Source: Chrysophaeum taylorii (taxonomy: Eukaryota > Sar > Pelagophyceae > Pelagomonadales > Pelagomonadaceae). From it: a stretch of DNA of 64,000 nt. The position numbers were made by a program, and so were the translations under genes. This document shows positions 1-9,999 of the stretch, one piece after another (position 1 is the stretch's first letter; each line of letters starts with the position of its first letter). The notes beneath the pieces are model-generated. The model saw only the letters and a program-made list of their open reading frames with translations. It searched no databases and was not told where the DNA came from. The stretch is taken from assembly GCA_029834535.1 (NCBI GenBank), contig JAQMWT010000196.1, positions 18,620 through 82,619 on the forward strand, written 5' to 3'.

Positions 1-734
1 CATACGTCAGGGAAAACCTGAGTGCATTTCTCATCGACGAGCAATTTTTGATTGATGGCATTGCTGTTATCAGATATGTCAACAAACGAAGTGAGACGTT
101 TGTTGGGCCAAGTGAGCACATCCAGAGGCCCGGAGTGATATCCGCGTGCCACGAGTATCCATCTTTCCGGGATTGATAATGTCCGCACACATAGCGTGGA
201 ATCGGTCGCGTACATCCACTGAGTAGTACATTGACGAGAAGAGAAGATTACCACTCTGGTATGGTCCTCATATGAAGCAGAATGAGGTGGAGTCATTTCC
301 ATCAAAAGGACTAAAGGCTTGATGAATTCCAGGATGCTTAGAACGCTGGGAAATAACGAATCGTTCGTATCTCGCTTGAACGTCGAGCTGGCTCTCCCGT
401 TGATGACATTACGATTCGTGCAAGGAGAAGTCAATTCCACAATATCGGTGTAAAACTTTGAACGTTCCTGCTCAGAAGCTCGATGTACGTACGTGAGGAA
501 TCTAGGAAGAGATGAAAATACCTCTATGGAATTGCCAAAGCGAGAAAGTAGCATATGCGTCACGTCGTCATCACTCTCAACGATAACCTTGACGTTAACG
601 TTGATTTGCAAGTCATTAGTAGCACATGCCAAGCACGCAGGAGTAGACAACCCAGCACAGAGAAGAGTCACTGTAGGAGCACGAGAACTAGACTCTGAAG
701 TGACAGTACGTAAAAGACGAGGATTCAGTTTTCG

Positions 735-737
735 TCA
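735..737 (-). other. In-frame UGA at a position shared with element B
   Basis: On the minus strand the codons run PPPL, TGA, CGA AAA, and the same frame stays open for more than 450 bases afterwards with clear similarity to element B. Element B has TGA CGC at the homologous place (56689-56691). A C after UGA is a leaky stop context in many eukaryotes. Confidence 0.6.
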
Positions 738-1087
738 TAGAGGTGGTGGTAACCTCTTACGGATATGCAAGTGCTGATCATACATACTTTGCAAGATGGC
801 TTTGTACCATGGAACATAAATTACTGTCTCAATGAGTTTAGCGTATGGTGCTTGCATCTCTCTCTGCTCATCATAGAGACAAAGCGTATATTGGCGAGAT
901 CGCAACTCTAGCTTTCGTGCTTTGGCCTGTTGCATTGAATAAGCTGGCAAAGTAGGACGCATGTTCTCAAGTCTGAAAAGTGGAATGCGTACATATTCAT
1001 CCAGATCACTGGTGACAGTTGACCCGCCTTTGTATTCCCGGTGATGGAGATGGAAAACCAATTTAACCTCAGTCCATTGCGGTAAAC

Positions 1088-1445
1088 TGATGATGTGCAG
1101 GTCGGGATCAAGATTCTGGTTCTTCTTAGGGAGAAACAGAGCAATGTCCAATTTTACATACCCACCTTCAGGATGCTTAGGAAGAGCCGGTATCACATAC
1201 GAGTGATCATAGCATGTGTTGTCCTGTGAACATGGGTAGCAGTCTGTATAGAAGGCGATAGCGAGTGATGATGTGCTGGTCGGGTACAAGATTATGGTTC
1301 TTCCTAGGGAGAAACAGCGCAATGTCCAATTTTACATATCCACCTTCAGGATGCTTAGGAAGAGCCGGTATCACAATACGAGTGATCATAGCATGTGTTA
1401 TCCTGTGAACATGAGTGGCAGTCTGTATAGAAGGCGATAGCGAGT
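1088..1445. repeat. 178-bp tandem duplication inside element A
   Basis: Two adjacent copies, 1088-1266 and 1266-1445, differ at a few scattered positions and by small indels. Both contain the block read on the minus strand as IPALPKHPEGGYVKLD. The duplication is absent from element B, so it arose within this copy, and its age is shown by the divergence between the halves. It displaces the reading frame of the protease-spacer junction. Confidence 0.85.
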
Positions 1446-1559
1446 CAGGGAGCTTCACTATATGAAGCGGATCCGCATAACGACGAAAGTTCACCACATG
1501 ATGCGACGCGCCGCTATCAGCATCCCCGGGAGTACAGATAGAAGGCAGGTTGTATTCAT

Positions 1560-3663
1560 TGTAAAGCTGCATGATGAGAGAACAACACGCATATGTGTGA
1601 CTTCTGACCAAAAACATATTTGATAAGAAAGAGTTGTCCATTCACGGAGGGTGTAACGACCAGAAGTAAAGCCATTGTTAATAGGCAGCTTGGGGATAGA
1701 CTTAGGTCGAGCAGTATCATTCTCCTCATCATCATCTTGGCTCTCTTCCTGTTTCTCCTCAGTCTTAGAAGGAGTATCTTGACAGTTGCGGCGAATTACA
1801 GCTTGCGATGTTTTAGCGTTGATATGTTGTAGAAGAGGCTGAGGGAGCTTATCAACATCATCATCGCTGACGGTTAAGAATGCTTTAAAAAGTCTTTCCG
1901 TATCAGCTCTCCCCCTCTACTCTGCATCACTGGGGGTCGCTGTAGGAACAGAGGCATTTGGATATGAGTCCGAAGTAGATCTAGATGAATTAAAAAGAAG
2001 AGCCTCCATAGCATCGGACATTGAATCGACTGTTGACATATATTGATGCATGTTAGCAACCTCATCATTGTCAAGAGTTTGGGTGAATGCATAGGAGACA
2101 GTTGCCCACAAAGTATCCATTAGAGTTTTCATCTCATCCTGCACAGCATTTACCTCTGCGGGTGGATTTGGATTAGCCTCCTGAAGTTTGCGAAACAGAT
2201 GCTTTTATCGCTCAGTCTGATAGGAAGCACGATCCATTAGGGACATGTTAGAGCGAGGGCGGCGATCAGTTGTCCGAGGGTATAAAGGACGATCATAGCT
2301 GTTGCCTCCGCCCGTATTACAGTTGCTGGGCGGGCGATAATAAGAAGTATCGCGAGGCGAGGTGGATGATGCTTTATCTTTCGTGTTTCGTAGCGCGCAT
2401 TGAAGCCATACCAGCAGCAGTAGCTAGGAGGGAATAAGTACCCTCCAAACTTTGTTGGGGCTCTTGGATGGTGTCCATTGGAAGGACCTTAGGAGGATTT
2501 GACGAAGTGGTGCCATGGACTTATGGAGTCCATGAAGAAGGCGTATCCAAGCGGCGTTGTGACGTGTACTTCGTCTCATTACATTTCCGAAGTAAATACT
2601 CCATCCAGTAAAGGACGCACGTCGTTTGGATCCGTGAGTTTTCCAGCATCATTATTAGCTTAATTGCTGCCAGAAGAACGTGTCTCAAATAGCTTACACC
2701 ATTCGAGCTTCGACTGCGAGTACCTATCATGATCGCTTGGGTTACAGTAAATACGGTATAGCAATTCATGTGCCTTTTGAGCAATTATAGTATTTGAGAA
2801 CTGAATATGGGCTTCATCAATATTAAGTCGATTGGCCCGTGTCTGTAAGGCAAGAAGTTGCTCCACGAATACATGCGCATACCTAATTTAAATTAAGCGA
2901 CATGCGGTTAAATTGTATTTTAAGCTCAGACACATCGGCCGAGCTAACTGACTCGTAATAGAAAAGAGCCAGAAGCCTGATAGCCCGGGTTTTGTAAGGG
3001 TGTGCATTCATAGAATACAGTTGTTTCAGCTCTGCCCATATGGCAAGAGCTGGCTTGTCAACTCCTTCCAAGTTAAAGAAGGTGAACAAGAAACCAGCGT
3101 AAGTCTCAGTGTACTTAATGGTCTGCTTTAGTGAGACCAGAGAAGTTGGTATCAGGTAATGCCTGATCGTAAACAATTCGTTTGGTGAATTGTTGGTCCA
3201 GGTTGCTTATAGTGCCTTTAACCTGCGTTTCAATTTCAGGGCGCGTGAGATTATACTCGTCGCGAAAAAATAGGCGGGTGGGTAAGTTTCGCTCGTCATT
3301 ATCAAGGTTGCGATAACCTGGAACGTACTGCCATGACTGTAAATGCTCTGGAAGAGCCGATATGTCAGGGAGACGTAGATCAACGACTGGTTGATTCTGG
3401 CAATTGCGAATTACCTCCTCAATAGTGGAATCAAAAAACGTATTATAATCGGGAGCAGCCCGGATAAAGGCTACCCATGAATCATAGTTTAAAATAGCAT
3501 CAGCATGCGCGAATGTTAAATGCCTGCGAAGCATATCAAACTGAAGACTCACTTTAGTGGAGTTGTCTTGAAATCGCAATCCATCATTTAACTTGTCACC
3601 AAGTTGTTGCTCAAGTTTGAGGACGTCAGTGGTCGTGATTGGCTTGGATTTTTAACTTGACAT
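1560..3663 (-). pseudogene. Element A gag
   Basis: The start is placed at the ATG at 3663 because the following residues (KPITTTD, LRFQDNSTKVSLQ) align with the start of element B gag. A TAA is already the fourth codon, and further shifts occur near 3115, 2880 and 2650. Conserved blocks include YAGFLFTF, FNLE, KPALAIWAELKQLY, LKIQFNRMSLN and SDHDRYSQSKLEWCKL. The capsid-like part is therefore recognisable but not expressible. No CCHC zinc knuckle was found before the protease, as in element B. Confidence 0.75.
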
Positions 3664-4180
3664 GCTTGAAGCATGAATTTGGGCTTGATTTGTGAGGTGA
3701 CCTGAGACGGTTGGTTAGGGAAAGGATTCTTAAACAATAACACTACATATGAAAAGAAGGGTTTCGCATGTGCGAGTTTGTATGTACAGTACGCGGTGAG
3801 CTTGATGGCTCATAAAAAACGTGAAGTTATGTACAAGACCAAACAGTTCACAATACCAGCTAAACAGTGTGACCTGAGACTGAAAAGAAATACATATTTT
3901 CTTGTCAGACGATCCTTGGTTGGGGTCAAAAGGTAAAGACCTTCGCTTGTCTTCCGCGTACAAGCGCGGGAAATGTTAGTTTTATTGTATCATGCGAGTG
4001 CACGTGTCCAGTGAACGACCCTACTCGTTCACTTGCCAATCACTGGTGGGAACGCACCGTCGCATGGAAAATATGTACAGTAGACCAGCGCCAACACTTG
4101 TCGTTTTGTACTTGCAACCAGGCGTGTAACTGATTACATCGTTAAGTGCACAAAACAATTGGACTAACACACCTGCGCGT
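3664..4180 (-). other. Element A untranslated leader
   Basis: About 520 bases between the primer site and gag with no open frame of note. Position and length match the 470-base leader of element B, and short blocks are shared (for example a stretch reading gtatgtacagtacgc near 3780 and its equivalent near 59530). Confidence 0.55.
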
Positions 4181-4194
4181 CTGGGCCCATAACC
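4181..4194 (-). promoter_or_regulatory. Primer binding site, internal initiator tRNA-Met
   Basis: Minus-strand GGTTATGGGCCCAG lies directly beside the LTR end. It is complementary to the anticodon stem-loop of eukaryotic initiator tRNA-Met, not to the tRNA 3' end. Drosophila copia is the known precedent for priming from a tRNA half at this place. The same 14 bases are found in element B. Confidence 0.8.
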
Positions 4195-4604
4195 TGGAGA
4201 GATTTGACCCTCTCCGGGTATATGGTAGAGGCCGCGTGCGGTCTTAGGTGTGACTAGACCATCCCGCATGTCACGTGCTACTACGCAAGTAGGGACTACG
4301 TTCCTCACTTCCCAGGGACAATAGATCCCGGAGAAGCTTTCACAACGACAACGAGGAACAGAGCTACGGCTAGATAAACAGTGAACTCTGGACCGTACGG
4401 CACGCAAGGGCGGATTTCTCCTAGTGTCGGATGAAAGCACTAGACGGAACTCATTGTCAAGATAGTAGAAAGCGGAAGGGAGAAAGGGCAAGAATGATGG
4501 AAAGCCGTGGTTGACTCGGAGAGAAACCCTCATAAGAAAGAAGTAAGGAGTATGGCGTGTTAGGATACCAGAGAGTCATGTACGATATGGGTCAACTCCC
4601 TGGA
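4195..4604 (-). repeat. 5' LTR of element A (410 bp)
   Basis: It begins on the plus strand TGGAGAGATTTGACC directly after the primer site and ends with gggtcaactccctgga, so its two ends form an imperfect ~15-bp inverted repeat. The part near the primer site resembles the LTRs of element B; the distal part (ataccagagagtcatgtacgatatgg) defines a second LTR subtype that recurs near 5.3, 30.8 and 33 kb. The distal boundary is inferred from the inverted repeat only, because the other LTR is outside the window. Confidence 0.8.
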
Positions 4605-4989
4605 GCCGCCCACCTCCATCTTGGACCGACTCCCCACTCAAACATTCGCTGTTTCCCCACAATGGCCCTGGCCCCATTCCCACCCACACTCCTTATGGCG
4701 CCCTTCTTGCCGAATCCATAGTACATCACCTCACCACCCGCATCACACACCATCCATGATTTCCACACCATCCACTTCACTTCGTTCATTTCGATTCACA
4801 TCGCCCTTCACTTCTTTTTTTGTCTCCGTCAGTTTTCCTTCCACCTCATCTGCCGTGTTTTGATCCAGAACTCGCTCTTCTCGACCTCGTTCTGCGAGGG
4901 CGTAGAATAAGGAATTTCCTTCTCTTCGTCATTTTCCCCTTACCCTATTCTAAAATCGCCAACAACCCGATCATGTAGCTCGGCACCAC
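4605..4989. other. No gene recognised
   Basis: C-rich sequence with short open frames on both strands but no recognisable domain. It is the original flank of element A or an older decayed repeat. Confidence 0.4.
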
Positions 4990-5328
4990 ACTGCCTTGTA
5001 CTGTCCATCGGGCGTCGACTGAGACAGGACGCAAGAGACAGCCCCTGCAGCTGCGACAAGACTCCACCAGGTGACGTAGCTACCATAGTTGGTGGTTTTT
5101 ACTGTCACAAGGAACCATCCGAGATAGGAAAGAGAACCAGACGAACTTGCCGTTGGTTCTATTAAAACGAAAGAAGGAATGGAGGGTAAGGATTCCGAGT
5201 GAAAGCCGTGATTAGGACTCGGAGAGAAAACCCTCAAAAGAAAAGAAGTAAGGACTGGTCCTGCGGACCAGAAGTGGTTGTACGGAAGAACCAGAGAGTC
5301 ATATTCGATATGGGTGTCGCTCTCTGGA
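4990..5328 (-). repeat. Degenerate copia LTR, subtype A
   Basis: The block cggagagaaaaccctc near 5220, the aagaagtaagga stretch after it, the accagagagtcatattcgatatggg block near 5290 and the end ctctctgga at 5320-5328 appear in the same order and orientation as in the LTR at 4195-4604. The part below about 5190 is only weakly similar, so the left boundary is uncertain. No internal element sequence adjoins it. Confidence 0.55.
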
Positions 5329-5345
5329 GGTTCTCCCAATGCATC

Positions 5346-5660
5346 ACGCTCTCAATCAGGCTCAGGACGATTGCCATTCGATATACAGAACGGAGTTGGC
5401 CCTAGCAACAACGAGCCTACACCTCCTGTAGCCCCTCTCACACCTAACATTTTTACCGTCATTGGCCGAGCCGTTCCAACTAGGTGGGCGTTCCAACGTC
5501 CCGAAAAACTGCGATTCCAGAAAATCAAACTCAACCAACCAGGCGAAATTCTTTGACCCTAGAAAACCAAACCCAACCAACCAGGCGAACGCAATCAACC
5601 CGAGCAATCCAACCAAACCAACCGCCAAACCAGCCTAAGCCAACATCCAGCGTTCTCGGT
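5346..5660. repeat. AACC-rich low-complexity stretch
   Basis: From about 5525 the sequence is dominated by the words ccaaccaa and accaaccaggcgaa, including two near-copies of caaccaaccaggcgaa at 5530 and 5573. Similar words recur at 6395-6500, on the other side of the SHOCT-repeat gene. No coding signal. Confidence 0.5.
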
Positions 5661-5717
5661 CGCGTCGTCTTCTGGGGCCCGTAAGACACGCGCGCCGTTC
5701 CTTCCGAGCAACGCGCA

Positions 5718-6323
5718 TCATTGTGACCAAAAATCTGGCATGGAGATGACGAACACGTTCGGAGATGCTCTCCTCCCATTCGTACGGCGGCATGGCGACG
5801 GCCGGCGCTCTAACACCCGCCCTGGGACCAACAAAGAAAGATCCAATAGAGGTTTTGCATGTCGCTTCGTTGTAAACGGTGCAGCGGCTTCAGCCGGAGC
5901 CGCCGCCGCCGTTGTCGTCGCTGGTGCCGGTGGTGGTGCCGGTGGTGGTGCCGGAGCTGATGCCGGGGCTGGTGCCATTGCCGGTGCTGGCGCTTGCGGC
6001 GGCGCAGGCTCTGCAGCGTATTTCTTTAGGATTTCCTCGACTGCAGCGTAATACATCTCCTGGGTCCGCAACTTTTCGTCGAACAGGCCCTTCAAATCCT
6101 TCAACTCCGCCCGGCGCGCAGCTCGGGCCGTTGTCGTCGCTGGTGCCGGGGCTGGTGCCATTGCCGGTGCTGGCGCTTGCGGCGGCGCAGGCTCTGCAGC
6201 GTATTTCTTTAGGATTTCCTCGACGGCAGCGTCGTACATCTCCTGGGTCCGCAACTTTTCGTCGAACAGGCCATTCAAATCCTTCAACTCCGCCCGGCGC
6301 GCAGCTCGAGCTGTCTCGTCCAT
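5718..6323 (-). CDS. Protein with two tandem SHOCT-like repeats
   Basis: The 201-residue product starts MDETARAARRAEL and carries two adjacent 61-residue repeats (about residues 6-66 and 67-127). Each repeat is a short helical pair, LKDLNGLFDEKLRTQEMYD followed by AAVEEILKKY, then a Pro/Ala linker ending PATTTA. The helical pair resembles the SHOCT (short C-terminal) domain, an L..L...F/G..T.EEY pattern usually at protein ends and of oligomerising role; this is a resemblance by eye. The repeats are nearly identical at DNA level, so the duplication is recent. The last ~55 residues are basic and unlike the rest. No transmembrane segment is seen. It may be a real small gene or a truncated one; no intron or neighbour supports either. 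Confidence 0.5.
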   Translation of the reverse strand: MDETARAARRAELKDLNGLFDEKLRTQEMYDAAVEEILKKYAAEPAPPQAPAPAMAPAPAPATTTARAARRAELKDLKGLFDEKLRTQEMYYAAVEEILKKYAAEPAPPQAPAPAMAPAPASAPAPPPAPPPAPATTTAAAAPAEAAAPFTTKRHAKPLLDLSLLVPGRVLERRPSPCRRTNGRRASPNVFVISMPDFWSQ

Positions 6324-6608
6324 GGTTCAGGAATGCGTCGACGAAGAGACAAAAAAAAAAAAATTAAAAGGCGTGCGTCGGCGAAGAGAATGAATCAAAC
6401 CAAACCAACCAACAATGCGTACGTCGGCGAAGAAATGAGTCTGATCAAACCAACCTGCTGACGCGTCGCGTCAAGATGATAATCCAACCTAACCAACTGC
6501 CTGCGAATAATTGTATCGAAATATCCAACAAAAACCAATTTTACCCTTATTTTAGTTTTATTGGGTATCAAACCAGGTTAGATCGGCTCGGCCAATGACG
6601 GTACTCGT
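6324..6608. other. Intergenic, no gene recognised
   Basis: AT-richer than the flanking gene, with an A run at about 6351-6363 and several copies of words such as gcgtcggcgaagaga and aaccaaccaac. It ends where the copia protease similarity of element C begins. Confidence 0.4.
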
Positions 6609-6863
6609 GTGATTGTGTCCCCAAAATTACTGGCTCAACCTACTCTTACGCTGCCAGTGTCTTCAACTAATGTTTATTCTGAGAACGCCTTCCTTTCTAA
6701 GTATATGCGGGATCACAAGCTTCCTCCACACTTTAAGCTGACCTATTTCGATACACGCGCCTCGATCTCGTTTATTACTACGTTTGACTACGCTTTTAAC
6801 TTGCATATCGTCCCTGTCGACACTCGCATTGCGCCCGTGGTCCAAACTGCTACTGGTCAGTAG
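6609..6863 (+). pseudogene. Element C protease fragment
   Basis: The segment reads YFDTRASISFITTFDYAFN then LHIVPVDTRIAPVVQTATG. It aligns with the element A protease (DSGASHHVVNF, LHIVKLPDS, IQTAT). The catalytic triplet DSG is changed to DTR, so the enzyme would be inactive. Confidence 0.6.
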
Positions 6864-6878
6864 CAAGTCTCTCATGTC

Positions 6879-7278
6879 TCCAGAGAGCTACAATATTATG
6901 TGTGCGACACTGGAACATTTTCACACCTATCTCTACACGAGGGTTTTCTCTCCGTAGTACGGCTTTCCCTCTTTCTTCCTCTTCCCTTACCCTTCCGCCC
7001 CTTTTCTTTCACGACTATGAAGAACCCAGTCTGAAGCTCTTTTCCAACATGGAGTAGGCCTCCAGGTGCGTACCGTCGGGTACGGGGTTTTCTGTTTAAT
7101 TAACAGAGACTTCGTTCCCCGTTGTCAGTGTAAACGCTTCTATGGGACCTAATGTCCTTAAGGAGTTAGGGCCTAAATCCCTACCTTGTGTAGTAGCATG
7201 TGAAAAGCGGAATGGTCTGTACACGCCTAAGACTGCACGCAGTCTCTACCATGTGCCCGGAGAGGGTCAAATCTCTCA
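6879..7278 (+). repeat. Solo copia LTR inserted in element C
   Basis: About 400 bp in plus orientation, starting TCCAGAGAG and ending gggtcaaatctctca, clearly similar along its whole length to the LTRs of element B (shared blocks gtgtgcgacactgg, ggcctccaggtgcgtaccg, ccttaaggagttagg). It separates the protease from the block SPLPSHPEIGYVKIHYTLFL, which is adjacent to the protease in element B. The word TCATG occurs 3-5 bases outside both ends, so a 5-bp target duplication is possible but the termini do not fit it exactly. Confidence 0.8.
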
Positions 7279-7860
7279 AATATCATGCTCGTTAAGATCT
7301 CCATCTCCCCGCTTCCATCACACCCCGAGATCGGATACGTGAAGATTCACTATACCCTCTTTCTAAAACCAGTGCATGGTCGTCAGTTGTTCATTGTCCG
7401 CGCCCGAGTGGAAAAGTTCGCCTGACAATTACCCTCAACAGCAGCGAGCGTCCCAACTCCTCTTTCGTCACAAGTGAACGTGACAAAGATGTCAAGATCC
7501 CAATTCACTTTGTGGACCATGACTTATTACCAGCCTTGCTGTGCAAACCGTATACTCTAGATCGTGACCGTAACATGCAACTTCGCTCATTGGCATCTCC
7601 TTTAAAGCGGTACCACAAAAAGCGCGAACTTCTGGCTCATTACACATACCAGATGCGGAAATTACGAGAGCGTCCTTGGCTTCGCCCTCTCTTACTTAAC
7701 AAGCGCCAGAATAACGAATTCGTGACTGAATTCCCGACCAGTATTCCTTTCTGTGGAAACAGGTCAGTAACGTAAGCCCAATGTCATGTTCCTATGTTCT
7801 GGTCTGTCGACTCCCGCATTTCTTTCACCATCCCCTCATGACTTAGTCTTGAACATCAGT

Positions 7861-8028
7861 GTTATAAAGGAGATGCAGGTTTCCTTGAAGGTGTCGTACG
7901 GCTCGTCGTTGTTTTTCCCCGGCACGACGCGCAAGTCGGAGTAGCAGGTGGGCCCGCGGACGACGGTCAGGAGGACGCGCATGTGGAAGGCCTCCTGGTT
8001 CTTGGGAGACACGGCTTACATGTGTGCC
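7861..8028 (-). pseudogene. Helitron-type helicase fragment inserted in element C
   Basis: On the minus strand about 150 bases translate as AVSPKNQEAFHMRVLLTVVR, then GPTCYSDLRVVPGKN and DTFKETC. This pattern (FhlRlLL..V.GptsfedLR.v.g..ydTFKeaC) is characteristic of the PIF1-like helicase of Helitron Rep-Hel proteins. The flanking plus-strand text LVLNISV and VEIVESDE is contiguous in elements A and B, so the fragment is an insertion. It is too short for function; whether it came with a Helitron or by filler DNA at a break cannot be told. Confidence 0.6.
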
Positions 8029-8534
8029 ACGGCATCCGTCGAGATTGTCGAGTCGGATGAAACTCTAGTGAGAATGCTGCGCCAACGTTTTCCGAATGTA
8101 TTAGTCTTTAAATCAATGCCGTCCTTCATAAATCATTTACGCTCGATTACTGAGCCCGAACGGCGAGAATTCTACTGCGACACCGTGGAGGTCACCACTC
8201 CCTGTACGAATCGCAACCTCATCAAAAGCACCCAGGCTACTGAATTGTCGAGTTTACTTGATGATGCACTCTTTGACAGTATTCTTTCTGTTATCAAGCT
8301 ACTCAAGCCCTTGGTCCTGCATGATGAGATGACTCCGCCACATAAAGGTGTTTACAAGGACCATATGTCCGTGGCCAACTTGATCCACTCCACGCTCAAA
8401 TACTCAGTAGATGTTGTCGACCGGTTTACCACTTATTTCTGCGGAGATTTCCAGGCTCGGGAGAGGTGGATCTGCATCGCACGCAGGTGCCATACCGGCA
8501 ACCTCAACAAGCTCTCCTGGCCAACCCAACATCC

Positions 8535-8657
8535 GACCCCGACTAGGCTCCGCATACCCATCTACGTCCCTCAGGCACATCCTTCATGTCCCCACACAAC
8601 GCACCAAATACCTTCAAGCACCCACACGCACCTCCCCCTGTTAGCAGTCGACCTTTA
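8535..8657 (+). mobile_element. Very short 3' end of LINE-like family 1, with TSD
   Basis: 123 bases ending in the family tail TTAGCAGTCGACCTTTAAA, flanked by the 12-bp direct repeat AACCCAACATCC (8523-8534 and 8658-8669). It interrupts element C between KLSWPTQHP and the continuation near 8690. Extreme 5' truncation plus variable-length target duplication indicates target-primed reverse transcription. Confidence 0.8.
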
Positions 8658-9999
8658 AACCCAACATCCAATGCAGCTCCAAGATACTGCAGATAGTCTT
8701 TCGGCCATATTGAAACAACTATGGTTGTCAAAAAATCTCGCAAAGGACTGCGTGCGAGTCTATACAGATCCACCCGTTGCCTCTACACCTAAGAGCTTTC
8801 CAGCCTTCTCTCGCACGGGCTCCACTCGGATGAGTATGCATGAACTAGAGACCTTAAGCCTTTTGTTCCTCGGACTGGATTCCCAACAAGCTATGAAGCA
8901 AGCCACTCACGACTCACACCCTGAATGCACTTACCATCATATCCGGCTCTTACGTGACTCAACATCATCTCTGCCGAATGCTGCCAACCCTTTTCGCTTG
9001 AAAGCGTTCACATTGCTTTAAACGTTGTCTCTAGGAATCTGCTTGATATTCCAACACCCGTGTCCTACTATATCACGATTTCGAAACTAACCAACCCTCT
9101 CAGAGGTTATTCCTTATTCCTTACAAATCAGCCTCCAAACAAAACATGTACTTCATCACAGGAGGTAAACATATTAATGGTAATCTCCTCGTCGTCAATA
9201 GGTCTACCGAATATAAGACGTATATAGACGCCTTTGGCACGACCTACACCCTGTCCTCGTTTGCCAATTCCGAGGACAAATCGATTAGGTAGAGCCGTTC
9301 ACTGGCTACCTTTGGTTGGTACAGGCGTACCCCCAAGTCCATGCAACTCGTGAAAGCCGCCCTGCCCTTAACAACCTCATGAGCAGATGTGATCTCGTCA
9401 TTCCTCGTTGCCTTTCTTACGATGCATTGACTGATGCCACACACACACACGGTGTGCTACAAGGACAAGCACTTTGCGTTAGAGGACTACCGACTCTCGC
9501 ATTCTCGCTACATTGGATACTTACTGAATAGCGGCCGTCGCTTAGGCTCCAAGATCCACTCTATGAGAGTTCCTCTTCCACCACTCGCGGGTTTGCGAAC
9601 ATGGTACTGTTGGATCCTCGCAACAACAAGCTGCGCTATGCGACGCGACCTGAGCTCACTCGAGCCAACAATTTCACCCGCGACCAAGAGTCCTTCTTAC
9701 TCTCCTTTAAAGCTGATTTGTGCTGCGACATTGTTAGCAATGCCCTGCCGGCGGGTACGTGCCATTTACTGTACACCCATTTGTGTCGCACGCATTGTCT
9801 CTGACATGAAAATTCTCATGTTATCGCCAAACTTCGAGCATGACGAAGCGATGCGTCGCAACAACTATGAGTCTACCTTCGTCACGCTCGAGTTACCTCG
9901 GCCGTGTGATGACTATGATATCATTATTCAGGCCGAAACTTTCATGAGCAGAATCGCAAATCGCAATATCTGGCCGATTTCAATACGTCGACTAAAATT

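Larger units (their letters stand above)
1..1559 (-). pseudogene. Element A protease and start of protease-integrase spacer
   Basis: The copia aspartic protease motif reads DADSGASHHV around 1499-1528 (minus), followed by the family-specific block HIVKLP. This copy keeps the canonical DSGAS, where element B has DTCAS. Downstream comes the spacer with the blocks IPALPKHP, GYVKLD, KARKLELRS and VIYVPW, then CTNRN and EMTPPHSASYEDH near 250-420, and RWILVAR near 150. The frame is disturbed by the 178-bp duplication and by a shift near 230-260, and it contains an in-frame TGA at 735-737. The spacer matches no family I know; its protease identity is secure. Confidence 0.75.
1..4604 (-). mobile_element. 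Ty1/copia element A, 5' part (LTR, leader, gag, protease, spacer)
   Basis: Read on the minus strand the order is LTR (4195-4604), tRNA primer site, leader, gag, protease and the first part of the long protease-integrase spacer; the element then leaves the window at base 1. It is recognised by protein similarity along its length to element B at 48-60 kb and by sharing the LTR 3' half and primer site with it. Reading frames are broken by stops, indels and a 178-bp tandem duplication, so this copy is dead. Integrase, RT and RNase H would lie left of the window. Confidence 0.85.
7279..9999 (+). pseudogene. Element C protease-integrase spacer
   Basis: Fragments in several frames follow the element B spacer in order: SPLPSHPEIGYVKI near 7310, KRELLAHYTYQMRKLRERPW near 7620-7680, VMFLCSGLSTPAFL near 7785, VEIVESDETLVRMLRQRF near 8040, TTPCTNRNLIKS near 8190, EMTPPHKGVYKDHMSVANLI near 8330, CGDFQARERWICIARR near 8440, then after an insertion STPKSF, FSRTGSTRMSMHELETLSLL near 8810 and YFITGGKHINGNL near 9150. 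Near 9690-9760 are ARANNFT and ADLCCDIVSNALPAGT. The spacer is therefore an old part of this family and not a peculiarity of one copy. Its function is unknown. Confidence 0.7.

Noticed and set aside
6875-7283. A firm 5-bp target duplication (TCATG) for the solo LTR in element C
   Set aside because: The word lies a few bases outside the LTR ends defined by element B, so it may be chance.
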